Notes under the pieces: generated by a model
Told to the model about the DNA's origin: nothing
Seen by the model: only the letters and a program-made list of their open reading frames with translations
The model's database searches: none
Program-made: the position numbers and the translations under genes
Source of the DNA: Sulfuricella sp.
GTDB lineage: Bacteria > Pseudomonadota > Gammaproteobacteria > Burkholderiales > Sulfuricellaceae
Reading direction: 5' to 3'
NCBI GenBank assembly: GCA_030696235.1
Contig: JAUYSN010000068.1
Location: 1-7,639 of the forward strand
DNA: 7,639 bases
In this document: positions 1-5,590 of the stretch, piece by piece
Numbering within the stretch: position 1 is the first letter of the stretch
Layout: each line of letters starts with the position of its first letter

Positions 1-78
1 CCTGTCCACCGCAGCCAGGCGCAATGCATAGCGCTGGTCATCCAGAGCGAACACGGTGAACTGATTCGGTTTATCCAT
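1..78 (-). CDS. CheW-domain chemotaxis/signalling adaptor (N-terminal part only)
   Basis: This partial gene starts at the ATG at 78 and runs off the window, leaving 26 codons with no stop. The visible protein begins MDKPNQFTVFALDDQRYALR and continues LAAVDR. A short lead, a beta-strand like FTVFALDDQRYAL and then LAAVDR is the usual opening of CheW domains, which couple chemoreceptors to the CheA kinase in the cytoplasm. In betaproteobacteria similar stand-alone CheW-like proteins often sit in small signalling clusters rather than the main che operon. A GAAGG lies about 12 nt before the ATG, farther than usual, so the ribosome site is weak. A sigma-28-like element may lie just upstream (84-110). 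Because only the first strand of the domain is visible, a CheV-type or multi-domain protein cannot be excluded. Confidence 0.7.
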   Translation of the reverse strand, partial: MDKPNQFTVFALDDQRYALRLAAVDR

Positions 79-83
79 AACGC

Positions 84-110
84 TTGCCGACCTTCGATAG
101 TCAAACTTCC
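84..110 (-). promoter_or_regulatory. weak sigma-28 (FliA)-like promoter candidate
   Basis: On the minus strand GGAAGTTT (110-103), an 11-nt spacer and GTCGGCAA (91-84) resemble the flagellar sigma-28 consensus TAAAGTTT-N11-GCCGATAA. I count 6 of 8 and 5 of 8 matches with exact spacing. The -10 end lies only 5 nt from the ATG, so a transcript from it would be nearly leaderless. That makes a chance match quite possible. The chemotaxis-type product downstream is the main reason to list it. Confidence 0.2.
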
Positions 111-183
111 AAGAAACTGTCTTAAGGCAATTCATTAGCACCCTGAAGGGCATAAAAGGCACAGCGTTGAGAAACAAGAGAAT

Positions 184-227
184 AGAGCAGAATTCACCTT
201 CACCTTATTGGTGAAGGGTATTGCTCT
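184..227. repeat. long interrupted hairpin
   Basis: CCTTCACC (197-204) and GGTGAAGG (210-217) form a perfect 8-bp inverted repeat around the 5-nt loop TTATT. Outside it AGAGCA (184-189) pairs with TGCTCT (222-227) across an internal loop. No T-tract follows on either strand, so it is not a standard intrinsic terminator. It could be an RNA structure in the leader of the CheW-like gene, or half of a small palindromic element. Confidence 0.5.
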
Positions 228-266
228 GGCAACAGATTGTTTTGCGAGTTGGGCAACTTGTTGCCC
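228..266. repeat. two mutually exclusive hairpins
   Basis: GGGCAAC (251-257) can pair with GTTGCCC (260-266), leaving a 2-nt loop (or a 6-bp stem with loop CTTG). The same right arm can instead pair with GGCAACA (228-234), using TGTTGCC (259-265). The two stems compete for the same bases. This is seen directly in the sequence. A regulatory role is only inferred. Confidence 0.4.
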
Positions 267-285
267 ATCCCTGCGAACCCGATTT

Positions 286-305
286 CTCTGTGACTCTGTG
301 GTGAA
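286..305. repeat. tandem CTCTGTG motif (CACAGAG on the minus strand)
   Basis: CTCTGTG occurs at 286-292 and again at 294-300, followed by GTGAA. On the minus strand this reads TTCACCACAGAGTCACAGAG. From memory, closely similar ACCACAGAG-ACACAGAG strings recur in intergenic DNA of many unrelated bacteria. A copy-number count in the host genome would settle whether this is such a dispersed repeat. Confidence 0.35.
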
Positions 306-478
306 CTGCTTTTTCCAGGTTAAAAGTTGCTGCATTACCACATCCCGCATTTTCCAAACGGGCTTACTATGAAAATGGCATTTATTTCCATCTCATCCAG
401 AATTTAAAACCCGTCTAAACACACTGTTAAGGCTAGCACACAAAGCCAGGATGTAAAGCCGGATGGCATAAGATCAAC

Positions 479-488
479 GATTCGAATC
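479..488. promoter_or_regulatory. 10-bp perfect palindrome GATTCGAATC
   Basis: GATTCGAATC is its own reverse complement and lies in the low-GC intergenic region. About 27 bp away is a second symmetric site, ACCAAA-A-TTTGGT (515-527). Such sites are the right size for dimeric regulators. No nearby promoter is clear enough to assign a target. Confidence 0.25.
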
Positions 489-514
489 ATCGGCGTCAGA
501 ACTGGGTTAAGGTT

Positions 515-527
515 ACCAAAATTTGGT
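515..527. promoter_or_regulatory. inverted repeat ACCAAA-A-TTTGGT, operator-like
   Basis: Perfect 6-bp arms around one base. It lies just before an AT-rich tract (about 545-593) that includes TATTAA, GATAAT and GATAAT strings. An operator beside a promoter is possible, but no convincing -35/-10 pair was found on either strand. Confidence 0.25.
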
Positions 528-612
528 CAGCAATCTTTGTCTAGTGTATTAAACTACATACGTAACACACTGTAGATAATTGATAATTTATTGTGGGACG
601 CAACTTGATACG

Positions 613-627
613 GAACTTTGGAAGTTC
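613..627. repeat. inverted repeat GAACTT-TGG-AAGTTC
   Basis: Perfect 6-bp arms with a 3-nt loop lie about 70 bp past the stop codon of the response regulator. The minus strand shows no U-run after it, so it is a poor intrinsic terminator. It may still act as a 3' stabilising hairpin or as a binding site. Confidence 0.3.
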
Positions 628-683
628 AGCCTATGAATTCGCAAGTGGCTGAAATATTTGAGGAGGGATTACTGTTTTTTCGT

Positions 684-693
684 TGTAGCTACA
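684..693. repeat. 10-bp perfect palindrome TGTAGCTACA after the regulator stop codon
   Basis: The palindrome starts 4 bp past the stop codon of the response regulator gene. Having no loop, it would form a poor RNA hairpin. It is better viewed as a possible protein-binding site or chance symmetry. Confidence 0.2.
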
Positions 694-697
694 CCGC

Positions 698-1399
698 TCA
701 CGATTCGCTCTCAACCCATTGCACGGAAAACCTAACCAGTTCCGTGGCATTTTTTAGTCCCAGCTTTTCCTTGATATTGGTGCGGTGCGCTTCAACAGTT
801 TTCACACTGCGATTTAGCTCTGAGGCAATATCTCTGGTTCTGAGACCCTTACCGATGAGCCGCAGAACATCAAGCTCCTTGTCGCTTAGGTGAGACACTG
901 GGGACGTTGGGGTTTCGAATCGGTTGTCAATGATCCGCTGCAGTATCTTCGAGCGCATTTTATCGCTGACATAAACTTCGCCGCTCAATATCTGCCTGAT
1001 TGCAATCAAGACCTTTTCTGTGGCCTCCTGCTTCATGATGTAGCCTTTTGCGCCGGCCCTCAACGCCCTTTCGGCGTAGAGAGTTTCATCAAGCATGGAA
1101 ATCACCAGAATCTGAATTTCTGGAAAACGTGAACGCAGGATTTTGACTAGCTCGATACCAGAAATGCCCGGCAGCGACATGTCAACAAGAGCGATGTCAG
1201 TGTTGCAGCAACCGTTGTTTTTGGCGATTGCCTCCAGGGCCTGATCCGCATCTCCCACCTCGCAGCAGACTCGCATGTCGTCTTCGCGGTCGATGAGTTG
1301 AGCGATGCCCTGCCGCACGATAGGATGGTCATCGACAATCAGTATGTTACTTTTCTTCCTGGGCTCAGTAGAACCCTGATGCCGGGCTGCTGGTGGCAT
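698..1399 (-). CDS. NarL/LuxR-family two-component response regulator
   Basis: This cytoplasmic transcription regulator of 233 residues is activated by phosphorylation. Residues 17-135 form a receiver domain with the acidic pair D23-D24 in ILIVDDHPIV, the phospho-acceptor D73 in ALVDMSLPG, S101 and K123. A short linker leads to a LuxR-type helix-turn-helix at about 168-226. It opens LSDKELDVLRLIGKGL and contains the recognition-helix stretch SVKTVEAHRTNIKEKLGL. Two other in-frame starts exist, at 1414 and 1549. I chose the ATG at 1399 because AAGGA sits 7 nt before it, while the others have no clear ribosome site. The gene follows the lipoprotein gene after a 118-bp gap with palindromes, suggesting its own regulation. 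No kinase is in the window, so signal and targets are unknown. GC is about 45% in a sampled line, lower than the transport and replication genes. Confidence 0.9.
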   Translation of the reverse strand: MPPAARHQGSTEPRKKSNILIVDDHPIVRQGIAQLIDREDDMRVCCEVGDADQALEAIAKNNGCCNTDIALVDMSLPGISGIELVKILRSRFPEIQILVISMLDETLYAERALRAGAKGYIMKQEATEKVLIAIRQILSGEVYVSDKMRSKILQRIIDNRFETPTSPVSHLSDKELDVLRLIGKGLRTRDIASELNRSVKTVEAHRTNIKEKLGLKNATELVRFSVQWVESES

Positions 1400-1406
1400 T
1401 ATTTTT

Positions 1407-1411
1407 TCCTT
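1407..1411 (-). promoter_or_regulatory. ribosome binding site AAGGA deciding the regulator start
   Basis: AAGGA ends 7 nt before the ATG at 1399. It lies inside the longer open frame, just after the ATG at 1414, which itself has no purine-rich site upstream. This favours translation from 1399. Confidence 0.55.
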
Positions 1412-1419
1412 CATGGCCA

Positions 1420-1433
1420 CGATATGGATATCG
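1420..1433. promoter_or_regulatory. palindrome CGATAT-GG-ATATCG upstream of the regulator
   Basis: Perfect 6-bp arms around 2 bp, 20 bp upstream of the chosen ATG at 1399. Position and symmetry fit an operator, possibly for autoregulation by the dimeric NarL-type protein encoded next to it. This is inference from placement only. Confidence 0.35.
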
Positions 1434-1463
1434 GTTCTTGTTTTTAGACTTTTTCTGTTTTCG

Positions 1464-1498
1464 TACACTATCATGGGATCATGACATGTGAAAGTGTA
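1464..1498. promoter_or_regulatory. nested symmetric elements in the lipoprotein-regulator gap
   Basis: TACACT (1464-1469) and AGTGTA (1493-1498) form an outer inverted repeat. Inside are TCATG-GGAT-CATGA (1471-1484) and CATG-A-CATG (1480-1488). The centres do not coincide, so this is a cluster of symmetric half-sites rather than one hairpin. The 118-bp gap it occupies is where a promoter for the response regulator would be expected. I could not identify a good -35/-10 pair. Confidence 0.3.
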
Positions 1499-1517
1499 TT
1501 CTAATGACAGCTTCTCG

Positions 1518-2162
1518 TTATTTTCTGTGTTCAGAGAAGGAAACGCCATTCATGGCAGCGAAATCGGCAATCTGACCGAGCAGCCTCGGCAGCATCCGGT
1601 TAGCAGCGATGACTCCTCCGTAAGGGTCGTCGGTAGGCGCGGCTTCGACCGCATCGAATACCTGGGTTGCCAAAACACGGTAGCTCGCCTGCTCTACCAG
1701 CTGGACGCGCAGCTTCATGTGCAAGCGACTGGGCGAGGGTGTAAATTCCTGTTGCATCAAGGTGATTTCGGTATCCAGACGCAGGTCGCCCTTCACCATG
1801 CCGTCAGCGGACGTTACCGCATTGAAGCCTGTCCGCAGCTCCAGCGCGCGCACCAGAAGTGGGCCCAGCATCTTTGCTGGCGTTTCAGCCCAGCGATTTT
1901 TGGCAAAATATTCGAGCCTATGGGGTTGACGTACAAAGGCCATGCGCACGGTGTCGTAACCAGGCGCAGCGCGAGGCGGACTGACCGTCAGCACGAGAGG
2001 GATGGGTTTGATCTGTTCTGTGCGGTCAAATTGCGCTTCCAGCAGATAGGTGCGTACCGATTCTGCTTCGGTCGGGCGCAAGGTGGAGCAGCCTGCCAGC
2101 ACCAAGGCGACCAGCGCAGCGGCGATTTTGGTATCCAGTTTTTTTCCGAAGATATGTTTCAA
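1518..2162 (-). CDS. ABC-transport auxiliary lipoprotein, PqiC/DUF330 family
   Basis: A 214-residue lipoprotein expected to sit in the outer membrane facing the periplasm. The signal peptide covers residues 1-24 with a hydrophobic core AAALVALVLAG and a lipobox VLAGC in which C25 would be lipidated. The residue after it is Ser, with no Asp at +2, which agrees with outer-membrane sorting. The mature part shows the family pattern YLLEAQ (39-44), then DTVRMAFVRQPHRLEYFAKN followed by RWAETPAKML (about 70-99). The start is TTG, supported by GGAGG 8 nt upstream. No ATG fits, because the lipobox lies 25 codons in. It is the last gene of the transport cassette, 14 bp after the MCE gene. By analogy with PqiC, it probably docks the MCE protein to the outer membrane. 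The Pseudomonas aeruginosa PA3211-PA3214 cluster has, as I recall, the same order. Confidence 0.88.
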   Translation of the reverse strand: MKHIFGKKLDTKIAAALVALVLAGCSTLRPTEAESVRTYLLEAQFDRTEQIKPIPLVLTVSPPRAAPGYDTVRMAFVRQPHRLEYFAKNRWAETPAKMLGPLLVRALELRTGFNAVTSADGMVKGDLRLDTEITLMQQEFTPSPSRLHMKLRVQLVEQASYRVLATQVFDAVEAAPTDDPYGGVIAANRMLPRLLGQIADFAAMNGVSFSEHRK

Positions 2163-2170
2163 TTCTCTTC

Positions 2171-2175
2171 CCTCC
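2171..2175 (-). promoter_or_regulatory. ribosome binding site GGAGG for the TTG start of the lipoprotein
   Basis: GGAGG lies 8 nt before the TTG at 2162, in the 14-bp gap after the MCE gene's TAG. A strong site compensates for a rare start codon and makes the TTG assignment credible. Confidence 0.7.
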
Positions 2176-2176
2176 C

Positions 2177-3058
2177 CTATTCGCCAGGCCCTGGCTCAGG
2201 CTGAGGCTTGCCAAACAGAAGTGTGTTTGGGTTGCGTTCCAGTTGATCGCTGACACGACGCAGAGAAGCGCTCAGATCTCTCAGGTCGTCCACCAGCAAC
2301 TGTATGCCCTGCAGCGTGCCGGGCACGGCAGATGCAGAGCGGGAGGTCTCGTTGGCCAGTCGCTCGACCGCTTCGGCGCTACGCCCTGCCCGTTCAATCA
2401 GGCGACCCAGATCGGCGCTGGCACGGGCGCTGTGTTCCAGAGTTTTGGCTGCATTGTTCACGCCGGCTTCGATAGTCGCGGAACGCGCCGCCAGCACGCG
2501 CGTTACCGTATCGATTTGTGCGAGGCTGCGCTTGAAAGCGCGGCGATTGTCTTCGTCCAGCACCGCATTAACATTGTCGGAGACGCGGCTGACGTTCGCC
2601 AGCAGGCTGGTCAGCGCCGTATCCATGCGCGCCATCAGCGATGGTCCGGTGTGAATCACCGGGTATTTCTCATCGCGCCTTGGCTTCAATAGCGGGGACT
2701 GCAGGCTGCCGCCGGTAAGCTCGACGTAGGCGATACCCGTCAGCCCCTGAGTGCGCAGTACCGCCACCGAATCCTCCTTGACCGGCGTGCCGCGCTCAAT
2801 TTTGAGCAGCAGCCGTACCCTTTCGGAGTTGGCGGGGTCCAGTGTAATGTCGCGGACATTGCCGACTGCAACGCCACGGTATTTGACTGGTGCATTCAAA
2901 TTCAGCCCTGAAACCGATTCGTTCATGTAAGCGTAATAGGTATCGTAAATTTTGTAGTATCTGCCACCGGTTCCGAGCCAGAGGAGAATGGCAATCAGCG
3001 CTGCAACCAGCGTCAAGGTGAACAGCCCGACGATAGTAAAATTTACTTTCGATTCCAC
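2177..3058 (-). CDS. MlaD-type MCE-domain protein of an ABC lipid transporter
   Basis: A 293-residue inner-membrane protein with a single MCE domain. These bind lipid and form hexameric rings on an MlaE/MlaF core. Residues 8-29 form one membrane-spanning helix (IVGLFTLTLVAALIAILLWL). The MCE domain covers about 38-118, with VSGLNLNAPVKYRGVAVGNV and LTGIAYVELTGG as diagnostic stretches. Residues 140-275 are long amphipathic helices rich in Ala, Arg, Leu and Ser. The end, NPNTLLFGKP plus a Pro/Glu tail, is common in this subgroup. I chose a GTG start at 3058 because GGGAG sits 5 nt upstream and the membrane helix then starts near residue 8, as in the family. A longer open frame to 3202 would add 48 unlikely residues overlapping the ATPase gene. 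The GTG lies inside the ATPase gene, overlapping by 16 bp, so translation is probably coupled. Confidence 0.9.
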   Translation of the reverse strand: MESKVNFTIVGLFTLTLVAALIAILLWLGTGGRYYKIYDTYYAYMNESVSGLNLNAPVKYRGVAVGNVRDITLDPANSERVRLLLKIERGTPVKEDSVAVLRTQGLTGIAYVELTGGSLQSPLLKPRRDEKYPVIHTGPSLMARMDTALTSLLANVSRVSDNVNAVLDEDNRRAFKRSLAQIDTVTRVLAARSATIEAGVNNAAKTLEHSARASADLGRLIERAGRSAEAVERLANETSRSASAVPGTLQGIQLLVDDLRDLSASLRRVSDQLERNPNTLLFGKPQPEPGPGE

Positions 3059-3828
3059 GTTTGCTCCCAGGCCGCACGCCCACGCGGTCCGTAAAAATAT
3101 GCACGCACCATGGGATGATCCGATTTGGACAGCTCCTCCATGGTACCCTCCCCCAGCACGTGCCCATCGCCCAGGATCGCCACCCGGTCGGCTACGCCCC
3201 ATAATAGATCGATGTCATGGGTGATCATCAGGATGGTCAGTCCAAGCAATTCTTTCAAGTGCCGCACCAATTCGTCAAGGCTGTTAGCACTCAACGGGTC
3301 GAGGCCGGCAGTGGGTTCGTCCAGGATCAGCAGCTCCGGATCGAGCGCGATGGCACGTGCCAGAGCCGCCCGCTTGCGCATGCCGCCGGAAAGCTCGGCG
3401 GGGTATTTGGCTCCGGCGCTGTCCGGCAGTCCCACCAGAGCGATCTTGATGGCGGCGATCTCGTCGATCAATTCACTGCTCAGATCGGTGTGCTCACGCA
3501 GCGGCATGCCGACATTCTCCGCTACAGTGAGCGCGCTGAACAGTGCGCCGCGCTCGAACATGACCCCTAGGCGGCGGCGCATGATCGCGGCCTGATCGCC
3601 GCTCATACCCTGCACTTCACAGCCAAACACCTTGATCGATCCGGATTCAGGTTGCTGGAGCTGGATGATTTCGCGCAACAGCGTGGACTTTCCGCAGCCG
3701 CTGCTGCCAGCCAGCGCAAAAATTTCGCCGCGTTGAACGACGAAGTTCACGTCATCATGCACCACCGCATTGCCAAAGCGGGTGTGAAGGTGGCGGATTT
3801 CAATAATCGGCTCGTTAGCGCCATTCAT
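3043..3828 (-). CDS. MlaF-type ATP-binding subunit of the ABC lipid transporter
   Basis: A 261-residue cytoplasmic ATPase that powers the MlaE-type permease encoded just before it. Visible motifs are Walker A GSSGCGKST (41-49), ABC signature LSGGM (146-150), Walker B LLILDEP (166-172), D-loop around GLDP (175-178) and the switch histidine in ITHD (H204). The stretch GALFSALTVAENV followed by MPLREHTDL (94-116) is the MlaF/MceG hallmark. Where relatives have FQ at the Q-loop, this protein reads FER, so the usual Gln appears to be Glu (E92). The ATG at 3828 overlaps the permease stop in an ATGA arrangement (4 bp) and has no ribosome site of its own, pointing to coupled translation. The open frame extends to 3963, but those residues do not resemble the family. 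Confidence 0.93.
   Translation of the reverse strand: MNGANEPIIEIRHLHTRFGNAVVHDDVNFVVQRGEIFALAGSSGCGKSTLLREIIQLQQPESGSIKVFGCEVQGMSGDQAAIMRRRLGVMFERGALFSALTVAENVGMPLREHTDLSSELIDEIAAIKIALVGLPDSAGAKYPAELSGGMRKRAALARAIALDPELLILDEPTAGLDPLSANSLDELVRHLKELLGLTILMITHDIDLLWGVADRVAILGDGHVLGEGTMEELSKSDHPMVRAYFYGPRGRAAWEQTWNRK
3064..3068 (-). promoter_or_regulatory. ribosome binding site GGGAG for the GTG start of the MCE gene
   Basis: GGGAG is 5 nt before the GTG at 3058 and lies within the last codons of the ATPase gene. It decides the start in favour of GTG over the upstream ATG at 3202. Confidence 0.6.
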
Positions 3829-4961
3829 ATTTTCAGCCAGTTGAGGATCACGGAAAACAGGGCATCGAAAACAATCACCAGAAAAATTGCCTGTACCACG
3901 CTGACTGTGGTCTGGCGGCCTACACTGTCGGCGCTGCCGCTGACCCGGAAGCCCTGAAAGCAACCCACCAGTGCGATAATCGCGGCAAAAACCGGGGCCT
4001 TGCCGAGGCCAGCCAGAAAAGAGCTCATTTTGATGGCATCATCGAAGCGGTCGAGAAAATCGGCAAAACCGACATCGAGCTGGGTTTGGGCCACGATCAT
4101 TCCACCCAGCACGCCAAGGATGTCCGCGTATACCGTGAGCAACGGCAGCGCCACCAACAGCGCCAGCATCTTGGGCAACACCAGCAGTTCCATGGGAGAG
4201 ACGCCGATGGTGTGCATGGCGTCGATTTCCTCGGTGACTTTCATGGTGCCGATCTGTGCCGCGTAAGCCGATCCGGAGCGTCCGGCGACGATGATAGCAG
4301 TCAGCAGCGGCGCCATTTCGCGCAAGATGGAAAGTCCCACCAGGTCGGCCACGAAGATATTGGCACCGTAACGTACCAGTTGCACCGCGCCCTGGTAGGC
4401 GACGACCATTCCCATCAGGAAGGCCAGCAACCCAACGATGGGCAAGGCATTGAATCCCGCGATCTGCAGGTTGTACAGGATGGCTCGCCAACGGATGCGT
4501 GAGGGGTGCGCCAGAGAGCGCAGCATGGCAACGACGATTTCACCCAGAAAGGCAAGAAGCCCGTTGAATTCATCCAGGTGGCGCCAAACAATGCGGCCGA
4601 GCCGATTCAGAAAGCTGTGGCGTGGCAAGCCGGGAGCGCTCTTCCCGGATGCATGCGTTTGGATCAGCTGCAATAGTGCTTGATGCTCCGGGCGTACCCC
4701 CCGGATTGTAACGCTAAGCCCCATCCGCTCAAGCTGCCGCAGGGTGCGGAAGATCAGCCAGGCGCCCGCGCTATCCAGGGCGGTAACGGCCGCACCGTCA
4801 AAAATCACGGCACCGGATGCAGGCCAGGCAAGTTGCGCGATATGCCGCTCCAGCAGCGGGATGCCCTGCAGTGTCCACATCCCGGAGCAGCGCATGATCG
4901 CGGCCTCGCTCGTTTTTTCGAGGTTTGCTTCAGCTTTCGCTACGAGAGTGGAGGCGCTCAT
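3825..4961 (-). CDS. STAS-MlaE fusion permease of the ABC lipid transporter
   Basis: A 378-residue inner-membrane permease. Residues about 20-105 form a STAS domain with the core VIFDGAAVTALDSAGAWLI, equivalent to the separate MlaB protein of the E. coli Mla system but fused here. Residues about 130-378 are the MlaE/DUF140 permease. They include LPIVGLLAFLMGMVVAYQGA, the cytoplasmic coupling stretch TMKVTEEIDAMHTIGVSP (239-256) and several hydrophobic segments to the C-terminus. The start is the ATG at 4961 with AAGG 7 nt upstream. It is the first gene of the cassette, 31 bp after recR, so it may be co-transcribed with the dnaX-ybaB-recR block. A perfect TTGACA overlaps the recR stop, but the matching -10 is weak. 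The direction of lipid movement cannot be read from sequence. Confidence 0.92.
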   Translation of the reverse strand: MSASTLVAKAEANLEKTSEAAIMRCSGMWTLQGIPLLERHIAQLAWPASGAVIFDGAAVTALDSAGAWLIFRTLRQLERMGLSVTIRGVRPEHQALLQLIQTHASGKSAPGLPRHSFLNRLGRIVWRHLDEFNGLLAFLGEIVVAMLRSLAHPSRIRWRAILYNLQIAGFNALPIVGLLAFLMGMVVAYQGAVQLVRYGANIFVADLVGLSILREMAPLLTAIIVAGRSGSAYAAQIGTMKVTEEIDAMHTIGVSPMELLVLPKMLALLVALPLLTVYADILGVLGGMIVAQTQLDVGFADFLDRFDDAIKMSSFLAGLGKAPVFAAIIALVGCFQGFRVSGSADSVGRQTTVSVVQAIFLVIVFDALFSVILNWLKI

Positions 4962-4992
4962 GGAGAGACCTTACGAAACAACTCACAGGTTG

Positions 4993-5589
4993 TCAAACTT
5001 CGCGGCGCTCCAGGATGGCTTGCGCCAGAGTGCCGCTGTCCACGTGCTCAAGTTCGCCGCCAACCGGCAGGCCGCGCGCTATGCGGCTGGCTTTTACGCC
5101 GCGCGAGCGCAGGATTTCGCCGATGTAATGAGCTGTGGCCTCACCCTCAACGGTGAAATTGGTCGCCAGGATCACTTCTTTCACCGCGCCGTCAGTGGCG
5201 CGCTGGATCAGCCGGTCGAGATGAATCTCCTTCGGGCCGATGCCGTCGAGCGGGCTGAGCCGGCCCATCAACACGAAATACAGACCTTTGTAGCTCTGGG
5301 TCTGCTCCATCATCATCAGGTCGGCGGGCGTTTCCACCACGCACAGCAGGGCAGCATCGCGCCGCTCCGAGCGGCAGAGAGAGCAGACCTCCTCCTCGGT
5401 AAAACTGTTGCACAGCCGGCAATGGCGGATGGTGTCAAGGGCATGCGTCAGCGCACCAGCCAGTTTCATTGCGCCTTTCTGGTCGCGCTGCAACAGGTGG
5501 TAGGCCATGCGCTGGGCTGATTTTGGTCCGACTCCAGGCAAACAACGCAGGGCTTCTATCAGGTTTTCTAGGCTGGATGGGGGTTTCAT
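4993..5589 (-). CDS. recR: Recombination mediator RecR
   Basis: RecR (198 residues, normal size) acts with RecO/RecF to load RecA on gapped DNA. In order: a helix-hairpin-helix region (about 7-30, [20 protein letters not shown]), a four-cysteine zinc site C57, C60, C69, C72, then a Toprim domain from about 80 to 175 with the conserved Glu in VVETPADL (E86) and [11 protein letters not shown] (109-119). The C-terminal part contains [18 protein letters not shown], typical of the family. The ATG at 5589 gives the usual N-terminus. Notably there is no Shine-Dalgarno sequence: the bases before the ATG are CA-rich heptamers of the repeat array at 5591-5670. It follows ybaB after 88 bp. Confidence 0.97.
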   Translation of the reverse strand: MKPPSSLENLIEALRCLPGVGPKSAQRMAYHLLQRDQKGAMKLAGALTHALDTIRHCRLCNSFTEEEVCSLCRSERRDAALLCVVETPADLMMMEQTQSYKGLYFVLMGRLSPLDGIGPKEIHLDRLIQRATDGAVKEVILATNFTVEGEATAHYIGEILRSRGVKASRIARGLPVGGELEHVDSGTLAQAILERREV

Positions 5590-5590
5590 C

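Larger units (their letters stand above)
79..697. other. 619-bp gene-free, low-GC intergenic region
   Basis: This stretch separates the end of the response regulator gene from the start of the CheW-like gene. I find no convincing coding sequence: the only open frames are short, lack a ribosome site, and overlap repeats. Sampled lines are about 45% GC, against about 60% in dnaX. It contains hairpins at 184-227 and 228-266, a tandem CTCTGTG motif at 286-305, two partly matching 13-bp units at 442-467 (AAAGCC followed by GGATG), perfect palindromes at 479-488 and 684-693, and inverted repeats at 515-527 and 613-627. The promoter of the CheW-like gene must lie here unless it is read through from upstream. 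Confidence 0.7.

Noticed and set aside
135..350. 71-codon open frame on the minus strand in the intergenic region
   Set aside because: No spaced ribosome site, no recognisable domain, and it runs through the hairpins and the CTCTGTG repeat, so it is most likely a chance frame.
600..697. Intrinsic terminator for the response regulator
   Set aside because: Hairpins at 613-627 and 684-693 exist, but no U-run follows either on the minus strand. The T6 at 675-680 is on the plus strand and not preceded by a GC-rich stem.
618..893. 91-codon open frame on the plus strand at the 3' end of the regulator gene
   Set aside because: It overlaps the conserved helix-turn-helix coding region antisense and is Ser/Leu-rich without any motif.
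1488..2204. 238-codon open frame on the plus strand over the lipoprotein gene
   Set aside because: It is the antisense shadow of the lipoprotein gene, which has a clear signal peptide, lipobox and family motifs.
4968..4996. TTGACA (4996-4991) with a 17-bp spacer to TAAGGT as a promoter for the transport operon
   Set aside because: The -35 is perfect, but the -10 matches only 3 of 6 and overlaps the ribosome site of the permease gene, leaving no room for a normal leader.
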